Shown in pieces: positions 60,212-64,000 of a stretch of 64,000 bases of DNA. This DNA is from an uncultured Eubacteriales bacterium (GTDB lineage: Bacteria; Bacillota; Clostridia; Oscillospirales; Oscillospiraceae): NCBI GenBank assembly GCA_902492005.1, contig CABUJV010000003.1, positions 1 through 64,000 on the forward strand. Reading direction: 5' to 3'. The translations under genes and the position numbers were made by a program. Below the pieces are notes generated by a model. That model had not been told where the DNA came from and did not search any database. It worked only from the letters and a program-made list of their open reading frames with translations. Numbering within the stretch: position 1 is the first letter of the stretch; each line of letters starts with the position of its first letter.

Positions 60212-61326
60212 GCCGTCGCCACCGAGATGGCCGAGATCATGGAAACCAGCAGCAGCAGGGCGCAGGCCCCCGTCATGCCCAGCACCAGGCCGAAGGCTCC
60301 GCCGATGCTGTCGATGAGCCCAGCCACCCGTCCTTCCGCCACCGTAGCGGACAAGGCCGCCGTCAGCTTATAGGCCAGATAGTGAACCCCGAGCTGCAAA
60401 AATGGGATCACGCACATGGATAGCACCGCCAGCATCCCAAACACCCCCACGCTGTTTTTCAAAAGAACTGCGCCAGCCAGCACCGTCTCCGCCGCATCGG
60501 ACAGGATGCCGCCCACCACCGGCACCATGCCGGAGACGGCAAACTTGGCCGCCTTTATCGCCACCGCATCGGCGGAGCCGGCGATCACCCCGCTGACTGT
60601 AAGGTAACCCACGAAGGCCAGCATGATGGTGGTGAGGGCCGAGGTCACCACCCATTTGAGCAGTCCGGCCACCCGTTTGAGCCCCTCGTTGCCTACTGCG
60701 GCATGGGCCACGCAGGCGGCGATGTAGGCGTACACCAGCGGGAGCAGCAGCCGGTCGATCAGGGTCAGGAGGACATCGGCAAAAAAGACCGTGGCTACCT
60801 GCCGAGCGGCCGCCCCCGCCGGGGCCCCTCCCGCCGCCGTCGCCGCCGCCAGAGTGGGCAGCAGCACCTTGGAAAAAGAGTCCATGCTGTCCAGCGCCTG
60901 CCGCCCCATGCCGATGAGGGAATTGACGTCGGTCACCGCCACGGCTGTGATGGCCAGCGCCCCCGCAATGGGCACGATCTCCAGGCTTGTCCCGAAGCCC
61001 GCTCCGGCATAGGTCCCGTCCGCCAGGGCGCAGAGCAGAACCACCGTCAGCAGCAGGATACCGCTGCGCACCGCCTTGCGCGCCACGCCCCACAGGGCGC
61101 CGCTCCCGGTATCCAGGATGGACTGGAGCCCCTCGTCCAGGTCCACCTGCGCACCCGCATCGCCGGGGGCATACTCTCCTGCCGCCTCGGTCAGCTTCTC
61201 CAGCTCCAGGGCCTTGCCTTGCCGGACCAGCACATCGCTCTCCGCCGCCTGGGCCGGGCGGGCCAGCAGCACCGCCAGTACCAGAACCAGCAGCGGGATC
61301 ATGGCCTTGCTTGCATATCTCATCAT
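60208..61326 (-). CDS. spoIIIAE: Stage III sporulation protein AE
   Basis: A 372-aa polytopic membrane protein: signal or first helix at about 8-26 (IPLLVLVLAVLLARPAQA), then about seven more hydrophobic segments. SpoIIIAE is the largest membrane subunit of the channel and family blocks are DGTYAGAGFGTSLEIVPIAG and KFAVSGMVPVVGGILSDAAETVLAG. Confidence 0.92.
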   Translation of the reverse strand: MMRYASKAMIPLLVLVLAVLLARPAQAAESDVLVRQGKALELEKLTEAAGEYAPGDAGAQVDLDEGLQSILDTGSGALWGVARKAVRSGILLLTVVLLCALADGTYAGAGFGTSLEIVPIAGALAITAVAVTDVNSLIGMGRQALDSMDSFSKVLLPTLAAATAAGGAPAGAAARQVATVFFADVLLTLIDRLLLPLVYAYIAACVAHAAVGNEGLKRVAGLLKWVVTSALTTIMLAFVGYLTVSGVIAGSADAVAIKAAKFAVSGMVPVVGGILSDAAETVLAGAVLLKNSVGVFGMLAVLSMCVIPFLQLGVHYLAYKLTAALSATVAEGRVAGLIDSIGGAFGLVLGMTGACALLLLVSMISAISVATA

Positions 61327-61337
61327 TCACACCTTGC

Positions 61338-61724
61338 CTACAGCAATCCTGTTACCATGCTGAGCACCGTGCGCAGCAGCGGCAGCGCCACAAACAGGGC
61401 GGAGGCCGCCCCGGCCGTCTCCACAAAGGCGGCGATGCCGCCCTCCTTGGCGTCCCGGCACAACTCCGACGCGATCCGGGTGAGAATGGCGATGCCAACC
61501 GTCTTGAGCACGGGAGCTAAAATGGCTGGTGACAGCCCGGCGGTCTCGCCCAGGGTGTCCATCAGCTCCCGGACGCCTTCCAGCGCATCCAAAGAGAGCC
61601 CCAGGATCACCGTCCCCGCCGCCAGGGCCAGGACCAGCCCCAATTCGGAGGCACTTTTCTTCACTACCGCTGCGCACAGGGCGGCGGCCACGGCCACTGC
61701 CGCGATCTTTACCATATCCGGCAT
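61338..61724 (-). CDS. spoIIIAD: Stage III sporulation protein AD
   Basis: A 128-aa protein with four hydrophobic segments, ending in a helix pair. Family pattern ALEGVRELMDTLGETAGLSPAILAPVLKTVGIAILT. It lies 6 bp after spoIIIAC and is its larger relative. Confidence 0.92.
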   Translation of the reverse strand: MPDMVKIAAVAVAAALCAAVVKKSASELGLVLALAAGTVILGLSLDALEGVRELMDTLGETAGLSPAILAPVLKTVGIAILTRIASELCRDAKEGGIAAFVETAGAASALFVALPLLRTVLSMVTGLL

Positions 61725-61730
61725 GGCTCG

Positions 61731-61925
61731 TCACAGCCCAAACAGGTTTTTTACCAGGTTGAACAGATCGCTGATCTCCTGAACCACCATCATCAGCACC
61801 ACCACCAGCCCCGCCAGGGTGGTCATGGTGGCCTGTTCGTCCCGCCCCGAGCGGGTCAGCACCTGATTGAGCACGGAAACCAGGATGCCGATGGCCGCTA
61901 TTTTGAAAATCAGATCTACATTCAT
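61731..61925 (-). CDS. spoIIIAC: Stage III sporulation protein AC
   Basis: A 64-aa membrane protein with two helices (DLIFKIAAIGILVSVLNQVL and TLAGLVVVLMMVVQEISDLF), similar to the last part of SpoIIIAD. A 52-bp gap separates it from spoIIIAB. Confidence 0.93.
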   Translation of the reverse strand: MNVDLIFKIAAIGILVSVLNQVLTRSGRDEQATMTTLAGLVVVLMMVVQEISDLFNLVKNLFGL

Positions 61926-61977
61926 GCTTTCTCCACTTCCCCTGCAGCCGCTCCCCGGCGGTCTGTTCGAAATCGGT

Positions 61978-62499
61978 TTACAGCAGGAGGATGACCGTCA
62001 GTGCGCCGGCACCCATGCCCAGCACACCATACATCCGGCCCAGCCGGTCCCGATCTTCCTCCGCCCGTTCCAGACAGTGCCCCAGCTCGGTCAGAGCAGA
62101 CCTCAGCGCCTCCCTCTGCCCGTCTCCGTCATAACGGCCCAGCACTTCCCCCAGCCCCGCCAGGACCAGAGTTTCCTCTCCGGAGAGCAGCAGGTCGGGC
62201 TCCGCGTCCAGCGCCTCCCTCCACAGCTCACCCAGGTTCTTCTCTCCCAGCCGGTCCAGACTGTCCCGGCACCGGGCGAAGAAATAGCAGGCCGGGGCCT
62301 GCGCCCGTTTTGCCACGCCGGCCAGCAAATCCGGCATGGGAGTCAGCCGGAAGGAGAGCTCCCGCTCCATCAGTTCCAGACCTCCGATCAGCGAACGCAG
62401 GCTGGTCACCCGCGCCCGGAGCTGGGCAGCGGCTCCAAAACCGATACTGGAGGCTCCCGCCATCAGGATCAAAGCGCCTGCCAGTTTCAGCACAGCCAC
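61978..62499 (-). CDS. spoIIIAB: Stage III sporulation protein AB
   Basis: A 173-aa protein with an N-terminal and a C-terminal membrane helix and a helical middle (FRLTPMPDLLAGVAKRA, AGLGEVLGRYDGDGQREALRSAL), related in form to type II secretion/GspF-like parts. It overlaps the stop of spoIIIAA by 13 bp. Confidence 0.92.
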   Translation of the reverse strand: MAVLKLAGALILMAGASSIGFGAAAQLRARVTSLRSLIGGLELMERELSFRLTPMPDLLAGVAKRAQAPACYFFARCRDSLDRLGEKNLGELWREALDAEPDLLLSGEETLVLAGLGEVLGRYDGDGQREALRSALTELGHCLERAEEDRDRLGRMYGVLGMGAGALTVILLL

Positions 62500-63434
62500 T
62501 TCCCCCTCTCCGGCTCTGTCACCTCGTAGTGCCTCCCATCCTCACCCGCACGGATTAGGACGACCCTCCGGAACAGTCCGGCGTCCATTAGCCGCCGGTA
62601 GAGCGGCCGGGTCCACAGGTCCCGCAGAGACCCTCCGTGGGCGGTACACAGCAGCGCCACACCGCAGCCGGCCGCCTGCTCCAGTGCCTCGATGTCCTCT
62701 GCGGCGGTGATCTCATCGGCCGCCAGCACCTGGGGGTTCATCCCCCGCAGCAGCATCGTCAGCGCAGCCCCTTTGGGGCAGCCGTCCATCACGTCAGTAC
62801 GCTCGCCCACGTCTGCCTGGGGGACACCCTCGTACATGGCGGCCACCTCGCCCCGCTCATCGGCCAGCCCCACACGCAGGGGCTCCATTCCAACGCCGTC
62901 AGAAATGCAGCGGACCAAATCCCTCAGCAGCGTGGTCTTACCTCCGCCGGGGGGCGAGAGCAGCAGCGTGCTTTGAAGTGTTCCGCCTTCCAGAAGTTCG
63001 GGCAGAACTCCCGCCGCCGCTCCGGGTACCTCGTGCGCGATGCGGATTGCCAGCGAGGACATCTGCCGCAGATTATGTATCTCCCCGTCCCGAACCACCG
63101 CGCTGCCGCAGATGCCCACCCGGTGACCGCCCCGGACGGTGACGAAGCCGCACTTCACCCGGTCCAGCACCGTGTGCGCCGAGGCCCGGCTGGCCACCTC
63201 CAGCACCAAACCCAGATCCTCCGGACGGATCGGACCCGGGCAGTGCGGAATCTCCCGCTCACCCGCCGGCCCCGCCACCATAGGCGGCCTGCCGGCCCGC
63301 AGCCGGAATTCTTCCGCTCTGGCCTTGTCCCTCTCCGGCATTTTACACGCCGCCTGCCGCAAATCATAGGGAAGAAGGGCCGCCGCCTGCTCGAATCGAG
63401 CCGCGGCCATCCGCGCCCTTATCGCCGTCTCCAT
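62487..63434 (-). CDS. spoIIIAA: Stage III sporulation protein AA (ATPase)
   Basis: A 315-aa secretion-type ATPase that powers the channel. Walker A is SPPGGGKTTLLRDL, Walker B LAADEITAAED, and GGHRVGICGSAVV and DVMDGCPKGAALTMLLRGMNPQV are family blocks. The ATG at 63434 with GGGGGA 9 bp upstream is chosen; the frame is open 45 codons further without protein character. First gene of the operon. Confidence 0.95.
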   Translation of the reverse strand: METAIRARMAAARFEQAAALLPYDLRQAACKMPERDKARAEEFRLRAGRPPMVAGPAGEREIPHCPGPIRPEDLGLVLEVASRASAHTVLDRVKCGFVTVRGGHRVGICGSAVVRDGEIHNLRQMSSLAIRIAHEVPGAAAGVLPELLEGGTLQSTLLLSPPGGGKTTLLRDLVRCISDGVGMEPLRVGLADERGEVAAMYEGVPQADVGERTDVMDGCPKGAALTMLLRGMNPQVLAADEITAAEDIEALEQAAGCGVALLCTAHGGSLRDLWTRPLYRRLMDAGLFRRVVLIRAGEDGRHYEVTEPERGKWLC

Positions 63435-63683
63435 GGGTCGTTTTCCCCCTTGTCCTGTGTTGATGCTCCATTCTATGTATGGTTGTCCATGTCTATGACT
63501 GGACCGTTCAAAAGTTTTCTGACGCAAAGGTCGAAGGTATTTCGAATGCGGGGAAAGCCCCGTACTCAAACAGAGAATAAAGGCCGTGAAAGTTTGTCCC
63601 CCGAATAAGACCTTTTGCTGGAAACGAGAAAAGGCGCAGCTTTCCGCTACGCCCCGGCACAGATTGCCATATAGAACTGAACA
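63435..63683. other. spoIIIA upstream region, no gene seen
   Basis: This holds the spoIIIA leader. A CATACATAG string on the minus strand near 63475 resembles a sigma-E -10 box, but no proper -35 is found. A short GCGGGG-AAAG-CCCCG hairpin lies near 63550. No RNA gene is recognised. Confidence 0.35.
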
Positions 63684-63741
63684 TAAAAAATGCGGAGTAT
63701 CGTCAAAGGAACGTTTCAGATCCTTTAACGATACTCCGCAT
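63684..63741 (-). terminator. Terminator of tRNA-Pro
   Basis: A 14-bp stem (ATGCGGAGTATCGT and its complement) plus a 6-bp inner stem, then TTTTTT on the minus strand, immediately after the CCA end. Confidence 0.9.
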
Positions 63742-63817
63742 GGTCGGAGTGGCGGGACTTGAACCCGCGGCCTCTTGGTCCCGAACCAAGCGCGATACCA
63801 AACTTCGCCACACCCCG
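63741..63817 (-). tRNA. tRNA-Pro (anticodon CGG)
   Basis: A 77-nt tRNA with encoded CCA. Acceptor arms CGGGGTG and CACTCCG pair (one G-U), the anticodon stem is CTTGG/CCAAG around loop TTCGGGA, giving anticodon CGG for codon CCG. The T arm is GCGGGTTCAAGTCCCGC. Confidence 0.96.
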
Positions 63818-63835
63818 AAACGACGGTACCAATGT

Positions 63836-63864
63836 ATTATAGTGATTTAGCTGCAGAATGTCAA
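63836..63864 (-). promoter_or_regulatory. Consensus sigma-A promoter of tRNA-Pro
   Basis: TTGACA (63859-63864) and TATAAT (63836-63841) on the minus strand with 17 bp spacing: a perfect match. Confidence 0.88.
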
Positions 63865-63888
63865 GAACTTCCCTGCGGCTTTTTCTAC

Positions 63889-63924
63889 GGTTTTGCCGGA
63901 GCCCATATGGGCTCCGGCAAAACC
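63889..63924. terminator. Perfect 36-bp palindrome after the last gene
   Basis: GGTTTTGCCGGAGCCCAT is followed directly by its complement. It is the first thing after the stop of the right-edge gene and probably ends that transcript, though no T run follows. Confidence 0.7.
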
Positions 63925-63926
63925 GG

Positions 63927-64000
63927 TCATTCTTCCTCTCGCTTCTCCTCCGCAGCCTGCGGAGCCGACGCTTCCCCGTTGGCTTCCTCCGCCCGCGCGC
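63927..64000 (-). CDS. 3' end of an unidentified gene (cut by window edge)
   Basis: The last 24 codons of a minus-strand gene that continues beyond the window. The end is a charged, Ala/Glu-rich tail (RAEEANGEAS, EEKREEE). Such tails occur on ribosomal proteins, chaperones and many others, so no name is given. Confidence 0.55.
   Translation of the reverse strand, partial: ARAEEANGEASAPQAAEEKREEE

Noticed and set aside
63470..63490. Sigma-E promoter of spoIIIAA
   Set aside because: Only the -10-like CATACATAG is present; the expected -35 at about 14 bp is missing.

Overview
The window looks like the chromosome of an anaerobic, endospore-forming Clostridia species of high GC content, most likely Oscillospiraceae (the Flavonifractor / Pseudoflavonifractor / Lawsonibacter group). 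The reasons are the complete spoIIIAA-AH operon, cotJ genes, yunB, spoIIM, sigma-H, a cwlD-like amidase, the SCIFF peptide with its radical SAM maturase, an EFR1 ferredoxin, AUG/GUG/UUG starts behind strong GGAGG sites, and class A RNase P RNA. The genus is an inference from gene content.

Layout. 1-3.1 kb: end of a tyrosine recombinase, a two-subunit transketolase and an acetyltransferase, all on the plus strand with a GTC/CTC-rich codon style. 3.2-5.8 kb: class II aldolase, an HAD phosphatase and a small amidase. 5.8-8.4 kb: a Xer-type recombinase with a 28-bp dif-like site beside it, and a compact 1.5-kb element bounded by half copies of that site. The element carries a truncated HUH replication protein, a ribbon-helix-helix repressor with its own operator and a coiled-coil protein. 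8.6-22.4 kb: radA, cwlD-like, a cotJA-cotJB fusion, cotJC, an orphan radical SAM enzyme, ligA, a vanZ remnant, yunB, a cystathionine-lyase-like PLP protein, three tandem M42 aminopeptidases and murD. 22.5-31 kb: rnpB, yebC, Nif3/trmK, small proteins, sigH, glmM, ruvB-ruvA-ruvC. 31-41.3 kb: EFR1 protein, xerD-spoIIM, proC, the SCIFF cluster, yajC, tgt, queA and a SpoIID-like protein. 41.5-45.6 kb: asd-dapA-dapB (lysine/DAP branch) and an AI-2E-family exporter. 45.7-58.5 kb: tyrS behind a tyrosine T-box, then recN-argR-nadK-tlyA-dxs-PAP2-ispA-xseB-xseA-kae1-like-nusB and Asp23. 58.5-63.4 kb: spoIIIAH back to spoIIIAA. The end holds tRNA-Pro(CGG) and the tail of one more gene.

How it works together. 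Most of the window is housekeeping and sporulation: peptidoglycan precursors (murD, glmM, DAP pathway), isoprenoid supply (dxs, ispA), DNA repair and recombination (ligA, radA, recN, ruvABC, xseAB, xerD), tRNA modification (tgt, queA, trmK) and the mother-cell channel genes (spoIIIA). Transcription units are mostly on the minus strand, with many overlapping start/stop codons. Clear sigma-A promoters (16-18 bp spacing) and bidirectional hairpin terminators separate them.

The most unusual part is 6.8-8.4 kb. A recombinase gene sits next to a near-perfect dif-like palindrome, and a tiny decayed rolling-circle element seems to have entered at a second copy of that site. Separately, the first ~3.5 kb differs in codon choice and carries a second version of the same recombinase, so a recombination or assembly junction inside the aldolase gene should be considered.
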